A model generated the notes under the pieces. That model ran no database searches, was not told where the DNA came from, and saw only the letters and a program-made list of their open reading frames with translations. The position numbers and the translations under genes are program-made. From NCBI RefSeq assembly GCF_049341065.1, contig NZ_JBMPIX010000011.1:1-64000 (forward strand): a stretch of 64,000 nt of DNA, read 5' to 3'. Shown in pieces: positions 16,635 through 24,856 of this stretch (the stretch's first letter is position 1; every line of letters starts with the position of its first letter). The DNA is from Pacificoceanicola sp049341065 (GTDB taxonomy: Bacteria > Pseudomonadota > Alphaproteobacteria > Rhodobacterales > Rhodobacteraceae).

Positions 16635-17528
16635 ATGATGAGCGGAATCACATACCACATCTGCGCGATCGACGGCGGCGGCACTGGCTGCCGCGCCGCT
16701 ATTGCGCACCCTGATGGAACCGTCCTTGCCCGGGCCTCGGGCGGCCCGGCCAACTACACGACCAATCCCGCTCAGGCATGTGCAAACGTGCTGAATGCGG
16801 TCAGCCAAGCCGTCGAACAGCTCGGCAAAGACGCCCCGCCGCTTGAGGCCATGGTAGCGCACATCGGACTGGCTGGGATCATGAACGCGCAGGACGCCAA
16901 AACGATGGCGGCCAACCTGCCTTTCAAGTCCTGCACCGTTTCCGATGACCGCCTCACCTCGGCCATTGGGGCGTTAGGCCGCCGTGATGGTGTGCTTCTT
17001 GCCATCGGCACAGGGTCATTCGCGGCCGTACGGCGCAGCGAGGACATCCGCTTTTTCGGCGGATGGGGTCTTAGTGTTGGCGATCAGGCCTCGGGTGCAT
17101 GGCTGGGCCGCGCAGTTCTGGAACACAGCTTGCTGGCCGAGGAAGGCCTTGTAGCGGCCAGCGATTTGACCCGGCTGATCATGGCGCGCTTTGATGACCT
17201 GCCCGCAAATGTCGCCTCTTTTGCTGGCCGCGCCTCTCCGGCGGAATTTGCCACGTTTGCGCCCTTTGTCATTTCTGCCGCCAAAGACGGGGATGTTGTC
17301 GGTGTCACGCTGATGACGCGCGGCACTGCATACTTGAATGCAGTTCTTAAGGCCGCGAACATCCGCGATACCGCGCCAATTTGCCTGATCGGCGGCGTCG
17401 GCCCGCATTATGAAGCCTTTCTCGCGCCCGAGCATCGCGCCCGGATTCAAGCGCCCGAGGGAACCGCACTGGACGGCGCCTTGCAGCTTGCCCGGAAGAC
17501 CCTGAAAGATCTGGAGGCCCAGTCATGA
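16635..17528 (+). CDS. BadF/BadG-type sugar kinase, probable N-acetylglucosamine kinase
   Basis: 297 residues (MM start; the second ATG at 16638 is equally possible). The phosphate-1 motif is AIDGGGTGCRAAI near residues 11-23, and the ATPase fold continues with LLAIGTGSFAAV and FFGGWGLSVGDQASGAWLGRAVLEH, which match the GlcNAc/glucosamine kinase branch of the BadF family. It should phosphorylate incoming GlcNAc and perhaps MurNAc at C6, as required when import is by ABC transporter rather than PTS. No strong ribosome site is present because the operator abuts the ATG. It overlaps the GntR gene by four bases. Confidence 0.85.
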   Translation: MMSGITYHICAIDGGGTGCRAAIAHPDGTVLARASGGPANYTTNPAQACANVLNAVSQAVEQLGKDAPPLEAMVAHIGLAGIMNAQDAKTMAANLPFKSCTVSDDRLTSAIGALGRRDGVLLAIGTGSFAAVRRSEDIRFFGGWGLSVGDQASGAWLGRAVLEHSLLAEEGLVAASDLTRLIMARFDDLPANVASFAGRASPAEFATFAPFVISAAKDGDVVGVTLMTRGTAYLNAVLKAANIRDTAPICLIGGVGPHYEAFLAPEHRARIQAPEGTALDGALQLARKTLKDLEAQS

Positions 17529-18283
17529 ACATCGCGGACTTCCTTGCCCCATCAGCTTGGTTTCAACCTGATGCTGGTCCGCGCTACATCCAGCTTCGGC
17601 AACGTTTGGCTGACGGGGTCGCGCAGGGCATCCTTGCGCCGGGCAGCCCGCTACCTGCCGAACGTGAGATCGCCGTGATCACTGATTTCTCGCGCGTGAC
17701 CGTTCGCAAGGCCATCAAATCGCTCGCCGACGAAGGCACGATCATTCAAAAGCAAGGCTCAGGGTCGTTCATATCCTCGAAACCCGCGCGCATCGAACAA
17801 AAGCTGTCTCGCCTGACCTCGTTCTCCGAGGATATGGAGCGGCGCGGAAAACATGTCTCTTCCAGATGGCTCGAACGCGGATTGTTCATGCCTTCCGCTG
17901 ATGAAATGGTCGCGCTGGCCCTATCGCCCGAGGATTCGGTCGCGCGTATCGCCCGTCTGCGGATGGCTGATGGCGAACCCTTGGCGATTGAGCGGGCCTC
18001 GTTACCTGCCGACATTCTGCCCAATCCGTTGATCGTAGAAACCTCGCTTTACGAGGTTCTGGAACGCGACGGGCATCGTCCGGTGCGAGCGCTGCAAAAA
18101 ATCTCGGCAATCAATCTGGCCGAACCCGAGGCCGATCTGCTGGCCGTTCATGCGGGGGACGCGGGTCTGCGGATCGAACGCACCTCCTATCTGGAAAGCG
18201 GCCGTGTCGCCGAATTCACGCAATCCCTGTATCGCGGCGACGCCTATAATTTCGTCGCCGAACTCAGCCTTTCGAAGGAGTGA
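17525..18283 (+). CDS. GntR-family regulator, HutC/UTRA type
   Basis: 252 residues. The GntR winged helix spans about 20-85 (LRQRLADGVAQGILAPGSPLPAEREIAVITDFSRVTVRKAIKSLADEG), followed by the UTRA effector domain (RIARLRMADGEPLAIERASLPADILP, FTQSLYRGDAYNFVAEL). It is the second gene of the plus arm, overlapping the kinase stop by four bases. NagR/DasR-type relatives sense GlcNAc-6-P or GlcN-6-P. It probably represses both arms through the mirrored operators at 16505-16524 and 16613-16632. Confidence 0.9.
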   Translation: MNIADFLAPSAWFQPDAGPRYIQLRQRLADGVAQGILAPGSPLPAEREIAVITDFSRVTVRKAIKSLADEGTIIQKQGSGSFISSKPARIEQKLSRLTSFSEDMERRGKHVSSRWLERGLFMPSADEMVALALSPEDSVARIARLRMADGEPLAIERASLPADILPNPLIVETSLYEVLERDGHRPVRALQKISAINLAEPEADLLAVHAGDAGLRIERTSYLESGRVAEFTQSLYRGDAYNFVAELSLSKE

Positions 18284-18285
18284 CC

Positions 18286-19314
18286 ATGTCATCCACAACC
18301 CACATGCGCCGCGAAGTCCTTGAGATTCCGTCTGCGGTCGATGCCCTTTTAACGGGCGGACAATCCGCCATGACCGCAGCTGCGGCCGCCTTGGCCGAGC
18401 GCGACCCGGCTTTCATGATCTCGGTTGCGCGCGGGTCTTCGGACCATGCGGCGACCTATTTCAAATACGCGAGCGAGCTGATCGCGGGTGTTCCCGTGGC
18501 CTCGGTCGGGCCGTCGGTGGCATCGATTTACGGGCGCCGCTTGAAACTTGCGGGCAGCGCCTGCATCGCCGTTTCGCAATCCGGCAAAAGCCCCGACATT
18601 GTCAGCATGGCGGATATGGCCGGGCAAGAAGGCGCGCTGACCTTTGCCCTGACAAATCACACCGAAAGCGATCTGGCGCGGGTCAGCGAACATACCCTTG
18701 ATCTGCATGCAGGCGAGGAACTCAGCGTCGCTGCCACAAAAACCTTTGTCACCTCGATTGTTTCAGCGGTCTGGCTTCTGGCCGAATGGCAAAAAGACGC
18801 CGCGCTGTTGGCTGCAATCCATGCCCTGCCCGAGGTTTTGGCCAAAGCCGCCCAAACCGATTGGGGCGCGCTGGGTGAAAAACTGGCCTCGGCACAGTCC
18901 ATTTACTGTCTCGGTCGCGGCCCGTCCTTTGCCATTTCGAACGAGGCGGCGCTCAAGTTCAAAGAGACCTGCCAGTTGCACGCTGAATCCTACTCTTCAG
19001 CCGAAGTGCTTCACGGACCGGTGTCGATCGTGGGCGCCGGCTTTCCGGTGATTGCGCTCACCGCAGCGGATCAGGCCGAAGACTCGCTGCTTGGCGTGAC
19101 CGAGCAAATCGCGGCAAAGGGCGCCAGCGTCTTTGTGACTTCGGACAGGGCCACAACAGCGACCCGGCTGCCAACTGCCCGCACGGCGCACCCGCTGACC
19201 GACCCGATTTCGCTGATCGTCTCGTTCTACGCGATGGTCGAACAAGCGGCCCGCGCGCGCGGCATAAATCCGGACGAGCCGCGCCACCTGAAGAAAGTGA
19301 CGGAAACCGTATGA
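18286..19314 (+). CDS. SIS-domain glucosamine-6-phosphate deaminase (NagB-II type)
   Basis: 342 residues from ATG 18286, with AAGGAG at 18275-18280. It is a double SIS-domain protein like the isomerase half of GlmS, without a glutaminase domain. Typical regions are FMISVARGSSDHAATYFKY, ACIAVSQSGKSPDIVSMADMA, SIYCLGRGPSFAISNEAALKFKETCQLHAESYSSAEVLHGP. NagB-II proteins convert GlcN-6-phosphate to fructose-6-phosphate and ammonia. It lies between GntR and NagA, with its stop overlapping the nagA start, which fits the step after deacetylation. Confidence 0.9.
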   Translation: MSSTTHMRREVLEIPSAVDALLTGGQSAMTAAAAALAERDPAFMISVARGSSDHAATYFKYASELIAGVPVASVGPSVASIYGRRLKLAGSACIAVSQSGKSPDIVSMADMAGQEGALTFALTNHTESDLARVSEHTLDLHAGEELSVAATKTFVTSIVSAVWLLAEWQKDAALLAAIHALPEVLAKAAQTDWGALGEKLASAQSIYCLGRGPSFAISNEAALKFKETCQLHAESYSSAEVLHGPVSIVGAGFPVIALTAADQAEDSLLGVTEQIAAKGASVFVTSDRATTATRLPTARTAHPLTDPISLIVSFYAMVEQAARARGINPDEPRHLKKVTETV

Positions 19315-20447
19315 GCACGCGCGCATATCTTGGCGCCGACATCTTTGACGGCAAAGCTCTGCGCAAGGGCAAGGCGCTGATCCTGGACGACGGCCGCTTT
19401 GCCGGACTGGCCGAGCCAGACGCCTTGCCAGATGGCGCGGAGATCCAACACCTTGCGGACGGTACGCTGATGCCAGGCTTTGTTGACCTTCAGGTCAATG
19501 GCGGCGGCGGCGTGATGTTCAATGACGAAACCACGCCCGAAGGCGTGGCCACGATCGCCCGGGCACATGCCACCACTGGTACGCGCGCCCTGCTGCCAAC
19601 CCTGATCACCGACACCCCGGACAAGACCCGCGCCGCCGTTGACGCCGTTGAGGCGGCGATTGAAAGTGGCGTGCCGGGTATCCTTGGGGTGCACCTTGAA
19701 GGACCGCATTTGTCGATTGCACGCAAAGGCGCGCATGACCCGGCCTTGATCCGGCGCATGGAGGATGAGGACGAAGCCTTTTTGTGCGAAGCCGCCGCCC
19801 GCTTGCCAAATGTGATGGTCACGGTGGCCCCCGAAAACGTCACGAATACTCAGATTTCACGGCTTGCCAAGGCGGGCATCATCGTTTCGCTTGGTCACAC
19901 TGACTGCAGTCTGGCGCAGGCTCAAGCCGCCTTTGCCGCTGGCGCGCGCTGCGTCACACATCTGTTCAACGCGATGAGCCAGATGGGCAACCGCGAACCG
20001 GGACTGGTGGGCGCCGCCTTGAACGCGCCGGGTATCTCTGCCGGGTTGATCGCCGACAATATCCATGTCCACGCAACCAGCATGCGCATCGCGCTGGCAT
20101 CGAAACAGCCGCCCGGCAATATCTTTCTAGTCACCGACGCGATGTCCACCGTAGGGTCGGACATCACCGAATTCCTTCTCAACGGGCGCAAGGTTCTGCG
20201 CCGCGACGGGCGCTTGATGCTTGAGAACGGCACCCTTGCCGGTGCGGATCTCGACCTTCCCACAGCCATGTCGGTTCTGATCGACAAGGTCGGAGTGCCC
20301 CTAGCCCAGACCTACGGCATGGCGACATCAGCGCCAGCCAAGGTCCTTCGGGACGCGAAAGGGTTTGGTCAATTCACCCAAGGCAGGCCCTGGAACGGGG
20401 TTTACCTGGACGGATCCGGCAAATTAGGCAGAATCGATCCCGACTGA
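19311..20447 (+). CDS. nagA: N-acetylglucosamine-6-phosphate deacetylase
   Basis: 378 residues, the usual NagA length. It hydrolyses GlcNAc-6-P to GlcN-6-P and acetate. Amidohydrolase motifs are GFVDLQVNGGGG near residue 58, GVHLEGPHLS (metal-binding glutamate) near 127, SLGHTDCSLAQ near 190, THLFNAMSQM near 215 and the catalytic-aspartate region LVTDAMSTVG near 275. It is the last gene of the plus arm and overlaps the deaminase gene by four bases. With the kinase, MurQ-like protein and deaminase it completes a path from MurNAc or GlcNAc to fructose-6-P. Confidence 0.93.
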   Translation: MSTRAYLGADIFDGKALRKGKALILDDGRFAGLAEPDALPDGAEIQHLADGTLMPGFVDLQVNGGGGVMFNDETTPEGVATIARAHATTGTRALLPTLITDTPDKTRAAVDAVEAAIESGVPGILGVHLEGPHLSIARKGAHDPALIRRMEDEDEAFLCEAAARLPNVMVTVAPENVTNTQISRLAKAGIIVSLGHTDCSLAQAQAAFAAGARCVTHLFNAMSQMGNREPGLVGAALNAPGISAGLIADNIHVHATSMRIALASKQPPGNIFLVTDAMSTVGSDITEFLLNGRKVLRRDGRLMLENGTLAGADLDLPTAMSVLIDKVGVPLAQTYGMATSAPAKVLRDAKGFGQFTQGRPWNGVYLDGSGKLGRIDPD

Positions 20448-20481
20448 ACGATAGACACGTCCAACGTGCGGGCCCTTGGTG

Positions 20482-21459
20482 TCACACCTGGGGCATATCA
20501 CCGAAAAGCGGCTCTCCCGCTGCGGCATACCAGCCGACAATGCGGTCGCGGATTTCATCGGCCGTCTCGGCATAGCTGAACAGATGCTCATCTTCCGGGT
20601 CTATCACGCCTTCCTCCACGAGAAACGGCACATCAACGGCCCTTTCCCAGAACGAACGCCCGACCAGAACAATCGGCAAAGGCGCGATCTTGCGGGTCTG
20701 GACCAGCGTCAGAGTCTCGAACAGCTCATCCATCGTGCCGTAGCCACCGGGAAAGGCGACAAGAGCACGGGCCCGGTGCAGAAAATGCATCTTTCGAAGC
20801 GCAAAATAGTGAAATTGGAAACACAAACCGGGCGTAAGATAGGGGTTGGGGAACTGTTCATGCGGCAGGGAAATGTTGAGACCGACGGACTTGGCCCCGA
20901 TATCAAAGGCGCCGCGGTTCGCCGCCTCCATCAACCCCGGTCCGCCGCCGGTCATCATGGCGATCGTTCCACCGTCCTGAGCATCCAAAGACCCGCCCAC
21001 GCAGGCCGCAAACTTTCGCGCCACAGTGTAGTACCGGCTCTTGTCGACGATCCGTTTCGCGACCGCATGGGCCTGCCGGAGCTTTGGGTTGTCCGGATCG
21101 TCCGCCAACCGTTTTCGCGCGATTTCGGCGCGGGCTCGGGCGGCTGAGGGTTCCGGGATACGGGTGCTGCCAAATACAACGATGGTGTGGCGAATGTCGT
21201 GCCGCTTCAAACCTTGTTCAGCCTTGAGGAAATCCAGTTCAAGACGCACGGCGCGAAGCGAATCCGAGCGCAGAAACGACAAATCCTCATCCGCCTTCTT
21301 GTATTCCGGACTTTCCAGAATGGCCTTGATCCTGCCAGCTGCTTCCGGGTCTTCGACAATCGGCTTCGGGGTTTGCCACGGCAAAGGCATCTCTCGTGGC
21401 GGCGCACTCGGGAGACGCACGGCATCGTCGGATGGCGGGTCGGCTGCATCTTCGTCCAT
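20482..21459 (-). CDS. LOG-family Rossmann-fold protein (TIGR00730 type)
   Basis: 325 residues. The LOG signature is present: MTGGGPGLMEAANRGA and FPGGYGTMDELFETLTLVQ (PGGxGTxxE). LOG proteins are cytokinin-riboside 5'-monophosphate phosphoribohydrolases and are often misnamed lysine decarboxylase. The protein has an extra charged N-terminal region of about 100 residues (KADEDLSFLRSDSLRAVRLELDFLKAEQG) before the Rossmann core, as in the longer bacterial subgroup. It is convergent to nagA and stands alone. In bacteria the role is probably nucleotide turnover. Confidence 0.87.
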   Translation of the reverse strand: MDEDAADPPSDDAVRLPSAPPREMPLPWQTPKPIVEDPEAAGRIKAILESPEYKKADEDLSFLRSDSLRAVRLELDFLKAEQGLKRHDIRHTIVVFGSTRIPEPSAARARAEIARKRLADDPDNPKLRQAHAVAKRIVDKSRYYTVARKFAACVGGSLDAQDGGTIAMMTGGGPGLMEAANRGAFDIGAKSVGLNISLPHEQFPNPYLTPGLCFQFHYFALRKMHFLHRARALVAFPGGYGTMDELFETLTLVQTRKIAPLPIVLVGRSFWERAVDVPFLVEEGVIDPEDEHLFSYAETADEIRDRIVGWYAAAGEPLFGDMPQV

Positions 21460-22049
21460 TGGTCTCTCCCGATCAAAGCCTTTGCCTGTCCGAGTGTTGA
21501 TGCAGGAGCATGCAAATTCAACATGCGCTATGATGCGCCCCGCGCAGGTCCCGCCCTCAATATATCGCGTATTCGATGCCTATCTTGGGCGGCCCTTCAA
21601 GGCGTTGACCCAAATCAATCCGCGTAACCCGGGGATTTGGGCAGGCAATGGCTTCGGAGTCGGGCCGATTCTGTCGTCCACGGCCCTTCCGCCTTCGTGG
21701 TTATGTAATCTGTTGACGCGTCCGCCGGGGCCGGCAGAAAATGGCCCCTTATTTGGGCGCCGGACCTAAAATTCCTAAGCAGTATTCTGCCAACGCGAAA
21801 CCTCTTCAGGTTGCACTGTGCGACCGCCTTCCAATTAAGGCTTTTCGCCCGGGCCGCCTACGATCACGGGCAAACGGCGCCTGATTTTTCAGCGAAATCC
21901 CGCGTATAACTTTCGTTATAAACTTCTAAGCAGCGACTTAGGCGGCGCCGTGTAAACCGTAGACCAATAGATCATTTTCGATGTTGGTCCGTAAGTCCGA
22001 GCCGTGACCTGCATGTTGCAGGCACCTCATTCACATGGAGTACCCCCCG
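21460..22049. other. 590-base gap without a recognised gene
   Basis: No tRNA, convincing small gene or IS remnant is visible. It is the longest gene-free stretch. The part from about 21900 is AT-richer and probably carries the promoter of the PepSY-cytochrome operon. Two small inverted repeats occur: GACCAA/TTGGTC at 21962-21967 and 21984-21989, and the one at 22008-22022. Confidence 0.5.
22008..22022. promoter_or_regulatory. Small inverted repeat before the PepSY gene
   Basis: CCTGCA-TGT-TGCAGG is a perfect 6-base repeat ending 27 bases before the PepSY start. It may be a leader hairpin or an operator; the nearby membrane LuxR-type regulator is a speculative binder. Confidence 0.25.
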
Positions 22050-22307
22050 ATGAAAAAAATCATGATCGCCGCCCTGCTTGCCACTGCCGCAGCCCCGGTT
22101 TTCGCCGAACCGTCCTGCAATCCCGGCACCGAGCTGAAGCCGATCTGGGAATCGATGAAGGCGTTCGAGGACGAAGGCGGCGAAGTCATCTCTTTCAAGA
22201 TCAACAGCGGCGGCTGCTACGAGATCTACGGCAAGGTCGACGGCACCAACATGGAAATCTTCTTTGACCCGAACACCGGCGAAGAGCTGGACCGTATCGA
22301 AGCCTGA
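22050..22307 (+). CDS. Small secreted PepSY-domain protein
   Basis: 85 residues from ATG 22050, with GGAG at 22037-22040. A signal peptide covers about residues 1-19 (KKIMIAALLATAAAPVFA), so it is periplasmic. The remaining 65 residues fit one PepSY domain: WESMKAFEDEGGEVISFKINSGGCYEIYGKVDG and MEIFFDPNTGEELDRIEA. Two cysteines are present in the mature part. Related small PepSY proteins often accompany cytochrome b561 genes, as here 21 bases downstream. The role is unknown; ligand binding or tuning of the b-type cytochrome is possible. Confidence 0.8.
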   Translation: MKKIMIAALLATAAAPVFAEPSCNPGTELKPIWESMKAFEDEGGEVISFKINSGGCYEIYGKVDGTNMEIFFDPNTGEELDRIEA

Positions 22308-22328
22308 TTGAATTGAAGGAGGCGCATC

Positions 22329-22892
22329 ATGACGCTTTATGACACTACACAATCGTCCGAGCGTGTCCGGGTCTGGGACCTTGGGGTGCGCCTCTTTCAC
22401 TGGTCCCTGGTGACCATGGTCGCGCTGACCTACATCTTTGATGAGCCGCGCAAACTGCATCGCACCATGGGATATGTGGTGATCGGCCTGATCGCCTTTC
22501 GCCTTGTCTGGGGGCTGATCGGCACGCGGCACGCCCGTTTTGTCGACTTCATCCCCGGCCCGATGCAGTTGCTCAGCTACCTGCGCGACATGCTGCGAGG
22601 CCGCGAGGACCGCTACCTTGGACACAACCCTGCTGGGGCCGCGATGATCCTGGCGTTGCTGACGACCTTGGCGGCCGTCGGTGTGACAGGGTACATGATG
22701 GGCATGGACGCATATTTCGGACAGGATTGGGTGGAAGACACCCACAAAACTCTGGTAAACCTGCTTCTGACATTGGTTGTCTGCCACGTTGGCGGGGTCA
22801 TCTTTTCAAGTTGGCGCCACCGGGAAAACCTCGTGAAGTCAATGATTACCGGAGAAAAAGAGCTGAATGGCGCAGACGAGTATGACGGGTAA
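22329..22892 (+). CDS. Cytochrome b561-type membrane protein
   Basis: 187 residues with four predicted membrane helices. Histidines positioned for two haems are visible: VRLFHWSLVTMV near residue 24, KLHRTMGYVVIG near 43, EDTHKTLVNLL near 140 and LVVCHVGGVIFSSWRH near 153. This matches the COG3658 b-type cytochromes that transfer electrons across the inner membrane. GGAGG precedes the ATG. It follows the PepSY gene closely and overlaps the LuxR-like gene by 26 bases, indicating one operon. The electron donor and acceptor are unknown. Confidence 0.85.
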   Translation: MTLYDTTQSSERVRVWDLGVRLFHWSLVTMVALTYIFDEPRKLHRTMGYVVIGLIAFRLVWGLIGTRHARFVDFIPGPMQLLSYLRDMLRGREDRYLGHNPAGAAMILALLTTLAAVGVTGYMMGMDAYFGQDWVEDTHKTLVNLLLTLVVCHVGGVIFSSWRHRENLVKSMITGEKELNGADEYDG

Positions 22893-23421
22893 AAACAACC
22901 GGTCGTTGCGGCAGAAGATGTTTCTGGCCGCAGCGATCCTACAGGTCGGCTGCGGTCTGGTTTTCACATCTGATGTGATCATCGAACTCAATGAATTCAC
23001 CCGCCACACATGGATCGAACTTCTGGGCGTGGTCGCTTTGGCCATTGGGGCGGCTGTCACACTCAGGCAGTATCGCCAGTTGTTGCGCCGCAATTCCAAG
23101 ATCGAAAGCGAGCTGGACGCGGCAAGCGGCGCTTTTCAGAAGGTGATCGAAGACCATTTCCGCCAATGGAACCTGACCGAAGCCGAGCGTGACGTGGCGC
23201 TTTTGTCGATCAAGGGCATCCCAGTGGCCGATATTGCCGCCATGCGCCAGACCCGCACCGGTACGATCAAGGCGCAATGCACGGCAATCTACCGAAAATC
23301 CGGCGTGTCCAGCCGGGCCGAGCTGGTTTCAGTGGTGATCGAAGAGCTGATTGCCGGGCTGGACCTGACCGCGCAACCGGACACACCAAAGGACGACATC
23401 CGCTATTCCCGCGCCTCCTGA
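22867..23421 (+). CDS. Membrane-anchored LuxR-type (HTH) regulator
   Basis: 184 residues. Two hydrophobic segments (about 17-34, MFLAAAILQVGCGLVFTS, and 48-65, IELLGVVALAIGAAVTL) place the N-terminus in the membrane. A short coiled-coil-like linker (NSKIESELDAASGAFQKVIE) leads to a LuxR-type helix-turn-helix at about 98-155 (LTEAERDVALLSIKGIPVADIAAMRQTRTGTIKAQCTAIYRKSGVSSRAELVS). No receiver or autoinducer domain is present. The gene overlaps the end of the cytochrome b561 gene, suggesting a one-component sensor of redox or membrane state acting on its own operon. This role is inferred. Confidence 0.85.
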   Translation: MAQTSMTGKNNRSLRQKMFLAAAILQVGCGLVFTSDVIIELNEFTRHTWIELLGVVALAIGAAVTLRQYRQLLRRNSKIESELDAASGAFQKVIEDHFRQWNLTEAERDVALLSIKGIPVADIAAMRQTRTGTIKAQCTAIYRKSGVSSRAELVSVVIEELIAGLDLTAQPDTPKDDIRYSRAS

Positions 23422-23617
23422 AGAGCGCCCGGATATCGCGCATTGCCGCAGCGGGCCATGAACAGCCCAGGCAGTTTTCCCCGAGACCCATTGCAGCCCG
23501 CGGCTTCGAGTGTAAAACTTAGCCGGCTTGCAATTGTGGCGTCACAGCGCGCTGTAGATTTTACTCTGCCAAGGTTTCCCGCGTGCCCAAACGACTGCGC
23601 CCAATTCCGGATCCGCG

Positions 23618-24856
23618 ATGATCAAGATTCTGCATACGGCTGACATTCACCTCGATTCCCCTTTGAAAACACTGGCATTGCGCGACGAGGCACTGCGGGA
23701 TCGGGTGCAGACAGCCACCAGAACGGCCCTGATCCGCATCGTGGACACCGCCTTGGCCGAGAATGTGGCCGCGCTGCTGATCGCCGGCGATCTGTTCGAC
23801 GGCGCCGAACGCAGCGCCAAAACGGCCGCCTTTCTGACTGGCCAGCTTGACCGGCTGCGCGCGGCCGATATCCCGGTGTTTTACATCAAGGGCAATCACG
23901 ACGCCGAAAACCCGATTACCGGAGAGGTCAGCCTCCCGGACAACGTTCATATCTTCGACGGGCGCGGCGGCAAAGTGCAGATCGAAGGGGCCGACATCTG
24001 GATACATGGCGTCAGCTTCAATTCCCGCCATGCGCCCGAAAGCCTGCTGGGCAAATTCACGGCCCCCGTCCCCGGCGCCGTGAACATCGCCATGCTGCAC
24101 AGCTCGCTCGCCGGGGCGCAGGGGCATGACACCTATGCCCCCTGTTCAGTGGCGGAGCTATCGACCATGGGCTTTGACTACTGGGCGCTTGGCCATATCC
24201 ATAAACGGCAGATCCATTCCGAAGCCCCGTGGATCGTCATGCCCGGCATCCCGCAGGGCCGCGACATCGGCGAGGCCGGACCAAAAACCGCCACCATGTT
24301 GCGGATCGAAGATCAGCGGATCTCGATTTACGAAGTGCCAACTTCGGCCGCTGAATTCCTTGATCTGCGTTTCGACGTCACGGCTTTGGATCACGATGAT
24401 GATCTGCGGGCGAAACTGCGCGCCACCCTGCGCGATCTGGCATCGGAATTGAGCTCGGACACCGGCCTGCTGCGCCTTACGCTGACAGGCGCCAACGCGC
24501 GAACCTGGCAGATCCTGCGCGATCAGGACATGTGGGAAGAAACTGCGAACCAAATGGCCCGCGAAACCGGCACGCTCTGGCTCGAAAAGCTGCGTTTTGA
24601 TCTGACGCCGCCCACAAGCGCGCCCAACGCCGCCTCGGCGCTGGACGAACTGGCGCGTCTGATGGCGGACATTCAGGAGGAACCCGGGTTTGCAGCCTCA
24701 CTGACTTCCAGTCTTGACGCCCTTCTTTCAGAACTGCCGACACACCGCCGCGCGCAACTGGTTCCCGACGAAGCCGCCTCCACCGCTTTGCGCCGCGACC
24801 TCGCGAGCGCCGGCGCCGCCCAGCTTTTGGCCGCCATGAAGGGGGCGTCGGAATGA
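23618..24856 (+). CDS. yhaO: YhaO-like DNA repair exonuclease (SbcD/Mre11-type phosphoesterase)
   Basis: 412 residues. The calcineurin-like nuclease motifs are in order: LHTADIHLDSPL near residue 4, LLIAGDLFDG near 57, YIKGNHDAENP near 88, MLHSSLAG near 159 and YWALGHIHKRQI near 188. It should be the metal-dependent nuclease subunit working with the ATPase encoded next; the two genes overlap by four bases (ATGA). The pair resembles B. subtilis YhaO/YhaN more than SbcD/SbcC in lengths. A GGATC-rich weak ribosome site precedes the start. The cellular DNA substrate is not known. Confidence 0.88.
   Translation: MIKILHTADIHLDSPLKTLALRDEALRDRVQTATRTALIRIVDTALAENVAALLIAGDLFDGAERSAKTAAFLTGQLDRLRAADIPVFYIKGNHDAENPITGEVSLPDNVHIFDGRGGKVQIEGADIWIHGVSFNSRHAPESLLGKFTAPVPGAVNIAMLHSSLAGAQGHDTYAPCSVAELSTMGFDYWALGHIHKRQIHSEAPWIVMPGIPQGRDIGEAGPKTATMLRIEDQRISIYEVPTSAAEFLDLRFDVTALDHDDDLRAKLRATLRDLASELSSDTGLLRLTLTGANARTWQILRDQDMWEETANQMARETGTLWLEKLRFDLTPPTSAPNAASALDELARLMADIQEEPGFAASLTSSLDALLSELPTHRRAQLVPDEAASTALRRDLASAGAAQLLAAMKGASE

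Noticed and set aside
20456..20488. Small inverted repeats between nagA and the LOG gene as a terminator
   Set aside because: Stems of only five pairs (CACGT/ACGTG and GGTGT/ACACC) without T-runs.
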